Shown: positions 1 through 7,383, counted from the first letter of the stretch. The stretch is DNA of 13,905 nt from Reyranella sp. (GCA_030679805.1 JAUXST010000741.1:1-13905); one strand, 5' to 3'. Translations and numbers: made by a program. The notes: a model not told the origin generated them from the letters alone.

Positions 1-444
1 GTGCGCGAGGCCTGCGACACCAATCACATGCCGGTCGGCCTGGGGCCGCTGCAGGATCCCGTCGGCACCAACATGGGCAATCCGCACGCCACCTTCTTCG
101 TCGACGACCTGGCGGCGATCCCGCTCGCCGAACTCGGTCCCAAGCTCGAGCACCACCGATTTTTTCCCGAGCGCGCCAACATCGGAGTCGTCCAGCCCCT
201 GGGCGAGGGCCGGTTGCGGCTGCGCGTCTGGGAGCGTGGCGCCGGCCTCACGCTCGCCTGCGGCTCGGGCGCCTGCGCGGCGGTCGTCGCCGCCAGCCGC
301 CGCGGCGTCGTCGACCGCAAGGCCCAGGTCGTCGTCGATGGCGGCACGCTCACCATGGAATGGCTGCGCGACGGCCACGTGCTCATGACCGGCGGTATCG
401 CGGTCGCCTTCAAGGGCGAGCTCGATGCTTCGCTGCTGGCCTGA
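1..444 (+). CDS. dapF: Diaminopimelate epimerase, C-terminal part (5' end outside window)
   Basis: DapF interconverts LL- and meso-diaminopimelate in the cytoplasm, the penultimate step to lysine and the source of the meso-DAP used in peptidoglycan. The reading frame is open from base 1, so the first GTG is an internal valine and not a start. About 147 residues remain, roughly the second half of a usual 270-290 aa enzyme. Visible family motifs are GNPHATFFVDD (26-36), FPERANIGVVQ (55-65) and RVWERGAGLTLACGSGAC (75-92); C87 in ACGSG is one of the two catalytic cysteines. The other catalytic cysteine lies in the missing N-terminal half. The stop is followed nine bases later by the ftsY GTG, so the two genes are probably cotranscribed. 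Confidence 0.95.
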   Translation: MREACDTNHMPVGLGPLQDPVGTNMGNPHATFFVDDLAAIPLAELGPKLEHHRFFPERANIGVVQPLGEGRLRLRVWERGAGLTLACGSGACAAVVAASRRGVVDRKAQVVVDGGTLTMEWLRDGHVLMTGGIAVAFKGELDASLLA

Positions 445-453
445 GGAACGCCG

Positions 454-1398
454 GTGACCGAGGTCGTCGAAACGGAAAAGAAAGGCTGGCTGTCGCGCCT
501 GCGCGACGGGCTGTCCAAGTCAACCAAGCGCGTCACCGAGAGCATCACCGGACTCTTCACCAAGAAGAAGCTCGACCAGAAGACGCTGGACGATCTCGAG
601 GACGCGCTGATCCAGGCCGATCTCGGCGTCAGCGTCGCGGCCCGGCTGATCGGGAAGCTGGGCAAGGAGCGCTTCGGCAAGGAAGTGACCGACGAGGAAG
701 TGCGGTCAGCCTTCGCCGACGACATCGCCGAGATCCTTCAGCCCGTCGCGATACCGCTCGTTATCGATGCCGCGCGCAAGCCGCACGTCGTGCTGGTGGT
801 GGGCGTCAATGGCAGCGGCAAGACCACGACCATCGCCAAGCTGGCGAACCTCTACAAGCGCGAGGGCCGGAAGGTGATGCTGGCCGCGGGTGATACCTTC
901 CGTGCCGCCGCCGTCGAGCAGCTCAAGGTGTGGGGCGACCGTGCCGGCGTGCCGGTCGTCTCCCGGGATACCGGTGCCGACGCGGCGGGCCTCGCCTACG
1001 AAGCGCTGGAGCGTGCCAAGGCCGATGGCTGTGACGTGCTGTTGATCGACACCGCCGGCCGCCTGCACAACAAGACCAACCTGATGGATGAGCTCGCCAA
1101 GATCGTGCGCGTCATTCGCAAGCTCGATGCGGAAGCGCCGCACTCCTGCCTGCTGGTTCTCGACGCCACCACCGGCCAGAACGCCCATGCCCAGGTCGAG
1201 ACTTTCAAGACGCTGTCCCCGGTCGATGCGCTTGTCGTGACCAAGCTCGACGGTAGCGCCAAGGGCGGCGTCCTGGTGGCGTTGGCCGAGAAGTTCAAGC
1301 TGCCCGTCGTCGCCATCGGCGTCGGCGAGGGGATAGATGATTTGAGACCGTTCGAGGCACGCGCCTTCGCGCGGGGATTGATGGGGCTGCCGGCATGA
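454..1398 (+). CDS. ftsY: Signal recognition particle receptor FtsY
   Basis: FtsY is the membrane-associated SRP-type GTPase that docks SRP–ribosome complexes to the Sec translocon. The 314-aa protein begins with a short basic amphipathic helix (GWLSRLRDGL, 11-20), followed by the helical N domain (about 25-100) and the NG GTPase domain. Visible are the P-loop GVNGSGKT (117-124), DTFRAAA (147-153), DTAGR (199-203), TKLDGSAKGG (263-272) and GEGIDDLRPF (291-300). The long acidic A domain of E. coli FtsY is absent, as is common in alphaproteobacteria. The start is GTG at 454, chosen because it immediately precedes the conserved amphipathic helix and lies nine bases after dapF. The stop overlaps the yciB start in an ATGA arrangement. 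In many relatives a tRNA methylthiotransferase (mtaB) lies between dapF and ftsY; it is absent here. Confidence 0.97.
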   Translation: MTEVVETEKKGWLSRLRDGLSKSTKRVTESITGLFTKKKLDQKTLDDLEDALIQADLGVSVAARLIGKLGKERFGKEVTDEEVRSAFADDIAEILQPVAIPLVIDAARKPHVVLVVGVNGSGKTTTIAKLANLYKREGRKVMLAAGDTFRAAAVEQLKVWGDRAGVPVVSRDTGADAAGLAYEALERAKADGCDVLLIDTAGRLHNKTNLMDELAKIVRVIRKLDAEAPHSCLLVLDATTGQNAHAQVETFKTLSPVDALVVTKLDGSAKGGVLVALAEKFKLPVVAIGVGEGIDDLRPFEARAFARGLMGLPA

Positions 1399-1991
1399 CC
1401 GAGAAGGTGGAAGAGCAGGGCGGCATGCGGAAGCTTTACGCCACCGCGCTGGAACTCGGACCGCTGGTGCTATTCTTCGCCGCCAACGGCCGCTGGGGCA
1501 TCTACTGGGGCACCGGCATCTTCATCGTAGCGACAGCGATCGCGCTACCCTGCTACCGCTGGCTGGAGAAGCGTTGGCCGATCATGCCGCTGGTCGGCGG
1601 CTTCTTCGTGCTGGTGTTCGGTGGCCTCACGATCTGGCTGCAGGACGACACTTTCATCAAGCTGAAGCCCACCATCGTGAACTGCCTGTTCGGCCTCATC
1701 CTGGGCGGCGGCCTGTTGCTGTTCCGCCGGCCGCTGCTGAAGCCGCTGTTCGGCACGGCATTCCGCCTCACCGACGAGGGCTGGCGCAAGCTCACGCTGC
1801 GCTGGACACTGTTCTTCTTCGTGCTGGCGGCGGTCAACGAAGTGATGTGGCGCGGCTTCACGACCGACACCTGGATCGCCAGCAAGATGTTCCTGAGCTT
1901 CCCGTTGACGCTCGTCTTCGCCTTCCTGCAGGTGCCGCTGCTCAAGCGCTACTGGGACGGGCCGAACAACCCGTTCGCCAAGGAAGGCTGA
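1395..1991 (+). CDS. yciB: Inner membrane septation protein YciB (IspZ family)
   Basis: YciB/IspZ proteins are small polytopic inner-membrane proteins implicated in septation and envelope synthesis; their biochemical activity is unknown. The 198-aa product has about five or six hydrophobic segments (roughly 21-53, 62-81, 92-110, 135-150 and 165-182). It carries the family signatures LTIWLQDDTFIKLKPTIVN (78-96), NEVMWRGFTTDTW (148-160) and a C-terminal QVPLLKRYWDG (179-189). Length and motif order match the family. The ATG overlaps the ftsY stop by 4 bp, indicating translational coupling. A second in-frame methionine at residue 11 is an alternative start, but the overlap favours the first. A hairpin with a U-rich tail begins directly after the stop codon. 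Confidence 0.93.
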   Translation: MTEKVEEQGGMRKLYATALELGPLVLFFAANGRWGIYWGTGIFIVATAIALPCYRWLEKRWPIMPLVGGFFVLVFGGLTIWLQDDTFIKLKPTIVNCLFGLILGGGLLLFRRPLLKPLFGTAFRLTDEGWRKLTLRWTLFFFVLAAVNEVMWRGFTTDTWIASKMFLSFPLTLVFAFLQVPLLKRYWDGPNNPFAKEG

Positions 1992-2030
1992 CCGTTGGCG
2001 CAGTTGGGGTGCCAGCGGTTCCGTTTTCTT
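1992..2030 (+). terminator. Intrinsic terminator after yciB
   Basis: Immediately after the yciB stop, 1992-2001 can pair with 2009-2018 as a 10-bp stem (eight Watson-Crick pairs and two G·U) around a 7-nt loop. The tail 2019-2030, TTCCGTTTTCTT, is U-rich in RNA. This is a good rho-independent terminator for the dapF–ftsY–yciB transcript, which meets the Rieske gene head-on. The rest of the gap to 2101 holds no gene. Confidence 0.65.
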
Positions 2031-2101
2031 GCGCGGCGCCGCTGCCACGGCAGAGGCCGTTCCTGTTCGCGCCCCACCGTCAGAAGATACTCGCCGTGCT
2101 C

Positions 2102-3430
2102 CTATTCGGCTGCCAGGGCCATCCGTGTCAGGAGCCCGAGCGGGCTCTTCGCCGTCTGCAGGTTCTCGGCATAGGCGTCGAGCCAGTCGAGCTTGGCCGA
2201 GGCGATGAACGCGCCGCCGCGCGCGCCGCGACAGATGTCAGGGTTGTCGACCGTGGCCGGCACCTTCTTCTCGTTCATCAGCTCCTGCGCCGCGGTCAGC
2301 AGCCGCTTGCGCGTGATGGCGATCATGCGATCGGAGGGCGCCAGATGCTCGAGGCTGCGATCGACGATCTCGCCCATGCATTCCACCGCCGCCTGGTCCT
2401 GGCGGCCGATGCCCTGGATGCCGGTGTAGTTGACGTTCTTCTGCATGTCGCGGTCGATGAAGTAGTCGTTCTCGCGACGTGCCACGAGGCGATGACGGCC
2501 GTACCAGTCGTTGGTGTTGGGCAGGAACTTCATGTCAGGCGCCAAGCCCGGGATCCAGTCGCCGTTCGCCAGCGTCTCCAGCGGCCGGGTCTTCTGCTTC
2601 CAGGCGACGTTGTAGGTCATGGTGTGCGTATCATCCATCGGCACATTCAGCGTGCACGCGATCTGGTCCTCGAACGAGCCGTTGGGCGTGAAGGTGATGA
2701 ACGGGAACAGGAAGTGAGCGAAGCGATAGTAGTAGGTGCCCGGATCAGCCGGGCGATAGGCCGCGTACATCGTGCCCCATTCCGTCTCTGTCGCCTTGTA
2801 GTCGGGCGCGCGATCACCGACGCCCCAGCGATGGATGGTGTTGGGATCGACGTCCTCCACCTTGAGACCGCCGATATGCAGGAAGCCGAAATGCGAGGTG
2901 TCGATGTCGCCTTCCAGCGACTGGAACCAGTTGCACTCGCGCTGGTGGACACGCGTGAAGCGCTCCGCCTCGGGCAGCATCAGGATCTCGATATTCGGCA
3001 GCGGCGGCGCTTCCTGGCGCGGACCCATATAGGTCCAGACGAAGCCGGCGCGCTCGACGACCTTGTAGGCCTTGGCCTTGATGCGTTGCTTGAAGTCCTG
3101 CGCCGGCGGCACATTCGGCATGTCGAGGCAGTTGCCTTCCACGTCGAATTTCCAGCCGTGATAGACGCAGCGCAGGCCGCCCTCTTCGTTGCGCCCGAAG
3201 AACAGCGAGGCGCAGCGGTGGGGACAGCGATGCTCCATGACGCCGATCCGACCGTCGGTGTCGCGGAACGCGATCAGCTGCTCGCCCAGCAGCAGGAGCC
3301 GCATCGGCTCGCCGTCCGGCTTCAATTCTTCCGAGAGACAGGCGGGAATCCAGAATTGGCGCATCAGGTCGCCCATCGGCGTACCGGGTCCAACACGCGT
3401 CAGCAGGTCATTACTGGCTGCAGTAAGCAT
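2102..3430 (-). CDS. Rieske non-haem iron ring-hydroxylating oxygenase, large subunit (phthalate 4,5-dioxygenase-like)
   Basis: This 442-aa cytoplasmic oxygenase is predicted to insert oxygen into an aromatic or related substrate using electrons from a separate reductase. The N-terminal Rieske [2Fe-2S] domain has C69-P-H71 and C88-V-Y-H91, a CxH-x16-CxxH pattern. The catalytic domain has D177-x2-H180-x4-H185, and D345 in GRQDQAAVE is the likely third mononuclear iron ligand. RQD…ECMGEIVDRSLEHL near the C-terminus resembles the phthalate 4,5-dioxygenase oxygenase clade. I chose the ATG at 3430 because GGAGG sits six bases upstream; a longer frame from 3499 lacks such a site and would cover the leader repeats. 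No reductase or ferredoxin gene is in the window, so the electron donor must be elsewhere. The substrate cannot be inferred. It lies 96 nt downstream of the Nudix gene and probably has its own promoter. Confidence 0.9.
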   Translation of the reverse strand: MLTAASNDLLTRVGPGTPMGDLMRQFWIPACLSEELKPDGEPMRLLLLGEQLIAFRDTDGRIGVMEHRCPHRCASLFFGRNEEGGLRCVYHGWKFDVEGNCLDMPNVPPAQDFKQRIKAKAYKVVERAGFVWTYMGPRQEAPPLPNIEILMLPEAERFTRVHQRECNWFQSLEGDIDTSHFGFLHIGGLKVEDVDPNTIHRWGVGDRAPDYKATETEWGTMYAAYRPADPGTYYYRFAHFLFPFITFTPNGSFEDQIACTLNVPMDDTHTMTYNVAWKQKTRPLETLANGDWIPGLAPDMKFLPNTNDWYGRHRLVARRENDYFIDRDMQKNVNYTGIQGIGRQDQAAVECMGEIVDRSLEHLAPSDRMIAITRKRLLTAAQELMNEKKVPATVDNPDICRGARGGAFIASAKLDWLDAYAENLQTAKSPLGLLTRMALAAE

Positions 3431-3437
3431 GGTTTCC

Positions 3438-3496
3438 TCCGATTTTGTCCGTTCAGCGGACGTTTGTACGATGACACCAAAGACGAGCAAATCGGA
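3438..3496 (-). promoter_or_regulatory. Nested inverted repeats in the Rieske gene leader
   Basis: Arms 3438-3445 (TCCGATTT) and 3489-3496 (AAATCGGA) are perfect 8-bp inverted repeats 43 nt apart. Inside them lies GTCCG-TTCAG-CGGAC at 3447-3461, a perfect 5-bp inverted repeat. In the transcript the 3' outer arm covers the first three bases of the GGAGG ribosome-binding site (3436-3440). It could therefore be a leader hairpin that masks translation, or a set of operator half-sites (GTCCG/CGGAC occurs three times). No convincing -35/-10 pair could be assigned. Confidence 0.4.
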
Positions 3497-3526
3497 CAAT
3501 CGAAGACGCGAACTCTTCAGCTCAGC

Positions 3527-4141
3527 TCAGACCCCCACCGGCTTCCGCGGCGGCCACATGCGGGCGAGATCGCCGGTCGGGTTGGAATAGGTCGCGAAAT
3601 CGGTCTTGTCGCGCGACTCGTGGAAGTGGGCGAGCGCCCAGACCACCGTCGGGAAGGCGAGCTGCTCCCAGGGAATGTCGGCCCAGTCGACCAGCGCCAC
3701 CGCCTCGCTTTCCACGCCGGCTGCAATGTCGGCGTTGACGAGCCGGGCGCGATACATGATCTGCACTTGGCCGATGCGCGCCACGCTGTACATGGCAAGC
3801 AGTCGGTCGATTTCGATCGTGGCGCAGGCCTCTTCCTGGGCCTCACGCTGGGCGGCCTGCTCGGTGGTCTCACCGAGTTCCATGTAACCCGCCGGCAATG
3901 TCCAGAAGCCCTTGCGCGGTTCGATGGCCCGCTTGGCCAGGAGAATCTTCTCATCCCCCTTGCTATCCCTCCACGTGCAGACCGCACCGGCCACCACCTT
4001 GGGGTTCTGATAATGGATGAACTCGCAGCGTCCGCAGACCAGGCGCTCGCGGTTGTCGCCGTCGGGGATGCGCTTTTCGAAATGCTCCGGTGGATCCCAG
4101 GGCAGGCGGGGACGGTCTGGTGGCGTGGTCGGGGCGCTCAT
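3527..4141 (-). CDS. Nudix hydrolase with reduced zinc-ribbon-like N-terminus
   Basis: A 204-aa pyrophosphohydrolase of the Nudix superfamily, predicted to hydrolyse a nucleoside diphosphate linked to another group; the substrate is unknown. The Nudix box runs from G85 to A107 (G-x5-E91-x7-R99-E100-x2-E103-E104), with all the metal-binding acidic residues, but C106 replaces the usual final glycine. The N-terminal block RIPDGDNRERLVCGRC (24-39) and IHYQNPKVV (42-50) resembles Nudix proteins with a zinc ribbon. Only one CxxC (C36/C39) is present; the first cysteine pair is missing, so a full four-cysteine zinc site is unlikely. It starts 10 nt downstream of pgk on the same strand and is probably cotranscribed with it. 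Confidence 0.88.
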   Translation of the reverse strand: MSAPTTPPDRPRLPWDPPEHFEKRIPDGDNRERLVCGRCEFIHYQNPKVVAGAVCTWRDSKGDEKILLAKRAIEPRKGFWTLPAGYMELGETTEQAAQREAQEEACATIEIDRLLAMYSVARIGQVQIMYRARLVNADIAAGVESEAVALVDWADIPWEQLAFPTVVWALAHFHESRDKTDFATYSNPTGDLARMWPPRKPVGV

Positions 4142-4151
4142 GCCCCGATTC

Positions 4152-5357
4152 TTAGGCCGCCCGGATCAGGGCCGCAACGCCGGGCAGGGTCTTGCCTTCC
4201 ATCCATTCGAGGAAGGCGCCACCGGCCGTCGAAATGTAGGAGAACTTCTCCTCCACGCCCGCCGCGGCCAGCGCCGCAACCGTGTCGCCGCCACCGGCCA
4301 CCGACAACAGCTTTCCGGCCGTCGTGAGCTCGGCCACCGTCCGCGCCAGTGCCACCGTGCCCGTGTCGAATGGCGGAATCTCGAAGGCGCCGAGCGGCCC
4401 GTTCCAGACCAGCGTGGCGCAGCCGCCCACTTCCTTCTGGTAGAGCGCGATCGATTTCGGTCCGACGTCGAGGATCATCTGGTCGTCGGGGCAGGCATCG
4501 GCGTTGACGACCTCGTTGGCGGCACCGGCCTTGAACTCGCCGGCCACCACGACGTCGATCGGCAGCAGCACAGTGCATTTGGCGGCCTTGGCCTTCGCGA
4601 GAATGTCGAGGGCGGTCGGCGCGAGATCCTTCTCGCACAGCGACTTGCCGACCTGGATCCCCTGCGCATGCAGGAAAGTGTTGGCCATGCCGCCGCCGAT
4701 GATCAGCTTGTCGACCTTGCTGACGAGATTGCCCAACAGGTCGAGCTTGGTCGAGACCTTGGCGCCGCCCACGACGGCGCAGACCGGCCGCTTCGGATTG
4801 CCCAGCGCCTTGTCGAGCGCCTCCAGCTCGGCCTGCATCAATCGGCCCGCCGCTGCCGGCAGGCGGTTGGCTATGCCCTCGGTCGAGGCATGGGCGCGAT
4901 GCGCGGTCGAGAAGGCGTCGTTCACGTAGAGGTCACCCAGCACCGAAAGCTTGTCGATGAAGGCCGCGTCGTTCTTCTCCTCTTCCTTGTGGAAGCGGAG
5001 GTTCTCCAGCAGCAGCACCTCGCCTGGCTTAAGCGCGCGCACCGCATCCTCGGCCATCGGGCCGATGCAGTCCTCCGCGAACCCGACGGGCTTGCCGAGC
5101 GCCTGCGACAGCGGCTCGACCAGCGGCCTGAGCGACATTTCCGGCACGCGCTTGCCGTCGGGCCGACCGAAGTGGCTCAGCACCACGACACGTGCGCCCT
5201 TGGCGGCGAGCTCGGCAATCGTCGGGGCGGCACGCTCGATGCGCATGGCATCGGTGACTTTGCCATTCTTCATCGGCACGTTGAGATCGACGCGGACAAG
5301 CACGCGCTTGCCGGCAACGTCCAGCGTGTCGATCGTCTTGAAGGTGACCTGAGGCAT
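4152..5357 (-). CDS. pgk: Phosphoglycerate kinase
   Basis: Pgk transfers a phosphate between 1,3-bisphosphoglycerate and ADP in glycolysis, and works in reverse in gluconeogenesis. The 401-aa length is typical. Visible signatures are RVDLNVP (22-28), SHFGRP (61-66), ENLRFHKEEEKND (118-130), VNDAFSTAHRAHAST (145-159), VVGGAKVSTKLDLL (195-208), GGGMANTFL (221-229), NGPLGAFE (319-326), the nucleotide loop GGGDT (355-359) and STAGGAFLEWMEG (376-388). The ATG at 5357 has a modest GAGAG ribosome-binding sequence. Its usual partners gap and fba are not in the window; it sits 31 nt downstream of the TusA-family gene and 10 nt upstream of the Nudix gene. Confidence 0.98.
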   Translation of the reverse strand: MPQVTFKTIDTLDVAGKRVLVRVDLNVPMKNGKVTDAMRIERAAPTIAELAAKGARVVVLSHFGRPDGKRVPEMSLRPLVEPLSQALGKPVGFAEDCIGPMAEDAVRALKPGEVLLLENLRFHKEEEKNDAAFIDKLSVLGDLYVNDAFSTAHRAHASTEGIANRLPAAAGRLMQAELEALDKALGNPKRPVCAVVGGAKVSTKLDLLGNLVSKVDKLIIGGGMANTFLHAQGIQVGKSLCEKDLAPTALDILAKAKAAKCTVLLPIDVVVAGEFKAGAANEVVNADACPDDQMILDVGPKSIALYQKEVGGCATLVWNGPLGAFEIPPFDTGTVALARTVAELTTAGKLLSVAGGGDTVAALAAAGVEEKFSYISTAGGAFLEWMEGKTLPGVAALIRAA

Positions 5358-5388
5358 GTACTCTCTCTGATACTTGACGATCTGGTCC

Positions 5389-5616
5389 CTAGCGTTTCCG
5401 GATCACGAAGACCAGTACCTCGCCGTCGCGCGTACTCGAGACGAGTTCGTGGCCCGTCTGGCGGCAGTAAGCGGGGAAGTCCTGCTCGGCAGCGGGATCG
5501 GTCGCGCGTACCGTGAGCAGGCCGCCCACCGGCAGCTCGCGCAGCTTGCGATTGGCCCGCAGCACCGGCAGTGGACAGAGAAGTCCCGTCGCGTCGTATT
5601 CGAGCGTATCAGTCAC
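5389..5616 (-). CDS. TusA/SirA-family sulfur-carrier-like protein
   Basis: TusA-fold proteins carry sulfur as a persulfide on a conserved cysteine, for example in tRNA 2-thiouridine synthesis or other sulfur-transfer pathways. The 75-aa product has the family signature DATGLLCPLPVLR (8-20); C14 is the predicted carrier residue, followed by the typical VGGLLTVRATDPAAEQDF region (30-47). The start is GTG at 5616, giving an 8-bp overlap with the end of the M48 peptidase gene and implying translational coupling; no clear ribosome-binding site is visible. No tusBCDE, mnmA or sulfur-oxidation genes are nearby, so the acceptor pathway cannot be named and I give no tusA symbol. Confidence 0.88.
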   Translation of the reverse strand: MTDTLEYDATGLLCPLPVLRANRKLRELPVGGLLTVRATDPAAEQDFPAYCRQTGHELVSSTRDGEVLVFVIRKR

Positions 5617-6427
5617 GGGGACGGTAATACTTCATGGCCTCGTTCACCCAGCTTCGTATGTTGTTGATTCGCGTCGTGTCGGCGGGATGGGTGCTCAACC
5701 ACTCCGCTTGGCCCTTGCGGCCGGCGTTGGCGATGCGCATGCGCTCCCACAGGCCGATCGCCTCGTGCGGGTCGTAGCCGGCCATCGCCATCAGCACCAG
5801 CCCGATGCGATCGGCCTCGGATTCCTGCGCCCGCGACATCGGCAGGATGAAGCCCACCGTGGCGCCGGCGCCCACCGCGGCCATCATCGCCGGCAAATAG
5901 GTGCGGTTGCGGCCGCTCACCGTCGTTGCGAGTGCCGCCGCCGCCGCCGCCGTGCCGACTGAAGCCACCATCTGGTCGCTCATGCGTTCGGCGCCGTGGC
6001 GGGCCAGTGCATGCGCCACCTCGTGACCGATCACCACGGCCAGGCCCGCTTCGTTCCGCGTGATCGGCAGCAGGCCGGTGTAGACCACGACCTTGCCGCC
6101 GGGCAGGCAGAAGGCATTGGGCTCGTTCTTGTCGATGGTCTTGAATTCCCACCGGTAGTGGGGCGCGCGCCACATCTCCGCCGGCGGCCGTTCGGCGGCT
6201 GCCGCGATACGCTTGCCGACCTTCTCGACCAGGGCGTTGGCTTGGGCATCGTGCGACAGCGGCTCCTTCGCCAGCACCTGCTGATAGGCTTGCAGGCCCA
6301 TCTGGCGCTCCTCGTTTTCGCTGACCAACATGATCTGCGAGCGGCCGGTAACCGGCGCCGTCTCGCAGGCGGCCAGCGGCACGGATGCTCCACACAAGAC
6401 CAAAAGCAATCGCAAGGCTGGGCGCAT
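5609..6427 (-). CDS. M48-family zinc metallopeptidase, predicted lipoprotein (LoiP/BepA-like)
   Basis: A 272-aa zinc protease predicted to be lipid-anchored in the periplasm, probably in envelope protein quality control. The N-terminus is a lipoprotein signal peptide with lipobox LAAC (18-21), so the mature protein would begin at C21. The catalytic motif is HEVAH (135-139). ESEAD (202-206) supplies the glutamate zinc ligand E202, and STHP (245-248) carries H247, equivalent to the extra zinc-contacting histidine described for BepA. FCLPGGKVVVYTGLL (107-121) is also typical of the family. Unlike BepA it has no C-terminal TPR domain, so it resembles the short single-domain members. Six consecutive alanines (160-165) are encoded by a GGC run. 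It lies 26 nt after hemC and overlaps the TusA-family gene. Confidence 0.92.
   Translation of the reverse strand: MRPALRLLLVLCGASVPLAACETAPVTGRSQIMLVSENEERQMGLQAYQQVLAKEPLSHDAQANALVEKVGKRIAAAAERPPAEMWRAPHYRWEFKTIDKNEPNAFCLPGGKVVVYTGLLPITRNEAGLAVVIGHEVAHALARHGAERMSDQMVASVGTAAAAAALATTVSGRNRTYLPAMMAAVGAGATVGFILPMSRAQESEADRIGLVLMAMAGYDPHEAIGLWERMRIANAGRKGQAEWLSTHPADTTRINNIRSWVNEAMKYYRPRD
5934..5951 (-). repeat. (GGC)6 trinucleotide run in the M48 peptidase gene
   Basis: Six perfect GCC units on the plus strand encode Ala160-Ala165 of the peptidase. Length changes by slippage would stay in frame and alter only the alanine tract. Confidence 0.8.
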
Positions 6428-6453
6428 GCGGTGACTCTAAGCGCGGCGCAGGA

Positions 6454-7383
6454 TCAGGTCGAGAGGAAGCCCGGACCGCCGCGGCGCTTGAGCTCGTGGC
6501 CAGCATCACGGCCCATTGCCTTGGCGTCACTTGTCGCGCCGCGGCGTTCGGTGGCGATCGCCTCGGAACCATCGGGCTTCACGATCAGGCCACGCAGGTG
6601 AAGGGCGCCTTCGGCTGTGAGAATTGCGTGACCAGCGATTGGCGTGCGGCAGGAGCCGTCGAGGACGGCGAGCATCGCATGCTCGGCGGCCACACAGGTT
6701 GCAGTCGCGACGTGGTTGATGGCGGCAAGCCATGCCTTGATCTTCGCATCGTCCTCGCGGCACTCGATGCAGACCGCACCCTGGCCGACGGCCGGCAGCA
6801 TCTCGTCTTCCGGCACCGGCGTGCCGACATGTGCCATGCCGAGCCGCTTGAGGCCGGCCAACGCCAGCAGCGTGGCTTCGACCTCACCAGCCACGCGCTT
6901 GGCGAGGCGAGTCTCGACATTGCCGCGCAGGTTCACGATCTGCAGGTCGGGCCGGCGATGCAGGAGCTGCGCACGCCGCCGCAAGGCCGAGGTGCCGACA
7001 ACCGCTCCCTGCCTCAGGTCGGCGATGCGCTGCACGTCGCCTGCGATCAGCACGTCGCGGGCATCTTCGCGTGGCAGGAAGGCTTGGATCGCGAGCCCCG
7101 GCGGCTGGGCTGTCGGCATGTCCTTCATGCTGTGGACCGCGGCGTCGATGCGCTGCGCCAGCAGCGCTTCCTCGATTTCCTTGACGAACAGGCCCTTGCC
7201 TCCGGCTTCCGAAAGCGGCCGGTCCTGGATGACGTCGCCTGTGGTTTTTATGGCCACGATCTCGATGGCGCCTGGCGCGGCGAGGGCCGGCACTGCGGTC
7301 GCCAGTGCGTTGCGCACCAGGCCCGTCTGGGTGAGGGCGAGCTTGCTGCCGCGTGTGCCCAGTCGCAGGAGGGGAAGGGTCAT
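6454..7383 (-). CDS. hemC: Hydroxymethylbilane synthase (porphobilinogen deaminase)
   Basis: HemC polymerises four porphobilinogens into hydroxymethylbilane, a step of tetrapyrrole/haem synthesis. The 309-aa protein shows LRLGTRGSKLALTQT (6-20), KTTGD (46-50), GGKGLFVKEIEEALL (61-75), HSMKDMPT (84-91; D88 is the expected catalytic aspartate), GTSALRRRAQLL (130-141), NLRGNVETRL (151-160) and GSC (243-245), whose C245 should bind the dipyrromethane cofactor. The ATG at 7383 lies only 72 nt from the divergent tsaD start, so their promoters must share that space. The frequent neighbour hemD does not follow; an M48 peptidase gene starts 26 nt downstream instead. The ribosome-binding site is weak. 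Confidence 0.97.
   Translation of the reverse strand: MTLPLLRLGTRGSKLALTQTGLVRNALATAVPALAAPGAIEIVAIKTTGDVIQDRPLSEAGGKGLFVKEIEEALLAQRIDAAVHSMKDMPTAQPPGLAIQAFLPREDARDVLIAGDVQRIADLRQGAVVGTSALRRRAQLLHRRPDLQIVNLRGNVETRLAKRVAGEVEATLLALAGLKRLGMAHVGTPVPEDEMLPAVGQGAVCIECREDDAKIKAWLAAINHVATATCVAAEHAMLAVLDGSCRTPIAGHAILTAEGALHLRGLIVKPDGSEAIATERRGATSDAKAMGRDAGHELKRRGGPGFLST

Noticed and set aside
2047..2060. Hairpin ACGGC-AGAG-GCCGT as a terminator for the Rieske gene
   Set aside because: The stem is only 5 bp and there is no T-tract on the minus strand after it.
3431..3499. An upstream start for the Rieske oxygenase adding 23 residues
   Set aside because: The ATG at 3430 has GGAGG at ideal spacing, and the added residues would be encoded by the leader repeats with no similarity to the family N-terminus.
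1574..4327. A 917-codon open frame on the plus strand across yciB, the Rieske gene and the Nudix gene
   Set aside because: It lies out of frame over yciB and antisense to two well-supported genes; its product is rich in Arg, His, Ala and Gly with no domain, as expected for a shadow frame in high-GC DNA.
4017..5516. A 499-codon open frame antisense to pgk
   Set aside because: It is low-complexity and shadow-like; pgk on the minus strand is unambiguous.
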